A stretch of DNA of 14,729 nucleotides from Synergistales bacterium (GTDB taxonomy: Bacteria; Synergistota; Synergistia; Synergistales; Aminobacteriaceae): assembly GCA_025997955.1 (NCBI GenBank), contig BNVH01000081.1, positions 1-14,729 on the forward strand, read 5' to 3'. The position numbers were made by a program, and so were the translations under genes. Position 1 is the stretch's first letter. Each line of letters starts with the position of its first letter. The notes under the pieces were generated by a model, which ran no database searches, had not been told where the DNA came from, and was given only the letters and a program-made list of their open reading frames with translations. Positions 14,607-14,729 of this stretch are shown here, piece by piece.

Positions 14607-14729
14607 ATGAATACCCTTATTCAAGGTATATCTCATTGGTTGAGGTGCGAGGAAATGCTTATTTTGTTTGATACAATACAGAGACTGCAGATACTTTTGT
14701 CACAAACTTCTACGTTGGAGACCGCGAGG
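14607..14729 (+). CDS. possible partial gene running off the right edge
   Basis: From ATG 14607 the frame is open for 41 codons to the window end (MNTLIQGISHWLRCEEMLIL and on, with LLSQTSTLETAR at the edge). ATG 14655 in frame has GAGG four bases upstream and could be the true start. The sequence has the look of an amphipathic helix, but no family is recognised and the open length could be chance. It would diverge from the Rpn-family gene. Confidence 0.3.
   Translation, partial: MNTLIQGISHWLRCEEMLILFDTIQRLQILLSQTSTLETAR

Overview
The window looks like a chromosomal segment of an anaerobic, gut-type bacterium. Gene families and codon style (for example the Rpn-type nuclease sequences) remind me of Synergistota. 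That placement is an impression and was not tested. The left half (about 437-8378) carries apparently intact genes. The right half (about 8370-13200) is an accessory island in visible decay.

Intact part. A partial minus-strand gene at the left edge resembles the N-terminus of Rpn/YhgA-like proteins. It is followed by a large minus-strand YyaL/DUF255 protein with an unusual charged insert and a lost CxxC. Diverging from it is a tightly spaced plus-strand series: a membrane PAS protein with a degenerate GGDEF domain, a membrane-anchored metallophosphoesterase, a Ppx/GppA phosphatase, and a soluble PAS-GGDEF diguanylate cyclase with an intact active site and I-site. A HepT/MntA (HEPN/MNT) toxin-antitoxin pair follows. 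The theme of the plus-strand series is nucleotide and phosphate signalling (c-di-GMP, polyphosphate/ppGpp-type phosphatase, NMP-transferase antitoxin).

Decayed part, all on the minus strand. Reading in the direction of transcription (high to low coordinates): a 5' fragment of an Rpn-family nuclease gene is interrupted by a group II intron. The intron reverse transcriptase has a nonsense codon and a large internal deletion, and it has lost the catalytic 3' end. The intron remnant is fused to the 3' part of an unknown gene. Then comes an Hsp70-like gene cut off just before its second phosphate-binding motif, an IS200/IS605-type remnant with both end hairpins but almost no tnpB, a HerA/DUF87-like ATPase lacking its 5' end and P-loop region but still open, and a small frameshifted gene. 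The unknown gene, Hsp70, HerA-like ATPase and small gene probably once formed one operon. I do not recognise it as a named system, and it is the best candidate here for something undescribed, though only ruins remain in this copy.

Right edge. An intact second copy of the Rpn-family gene lies on the minus strand, with long G-x-E-x repeats at its C-terminus and a clear terminator. It is about 96% identical by eye to the intron-interrupted fragment over 363 bases. A short plus-strand reading frame runs off the right end. I found no tRNA, rRNA or CRISPR array.
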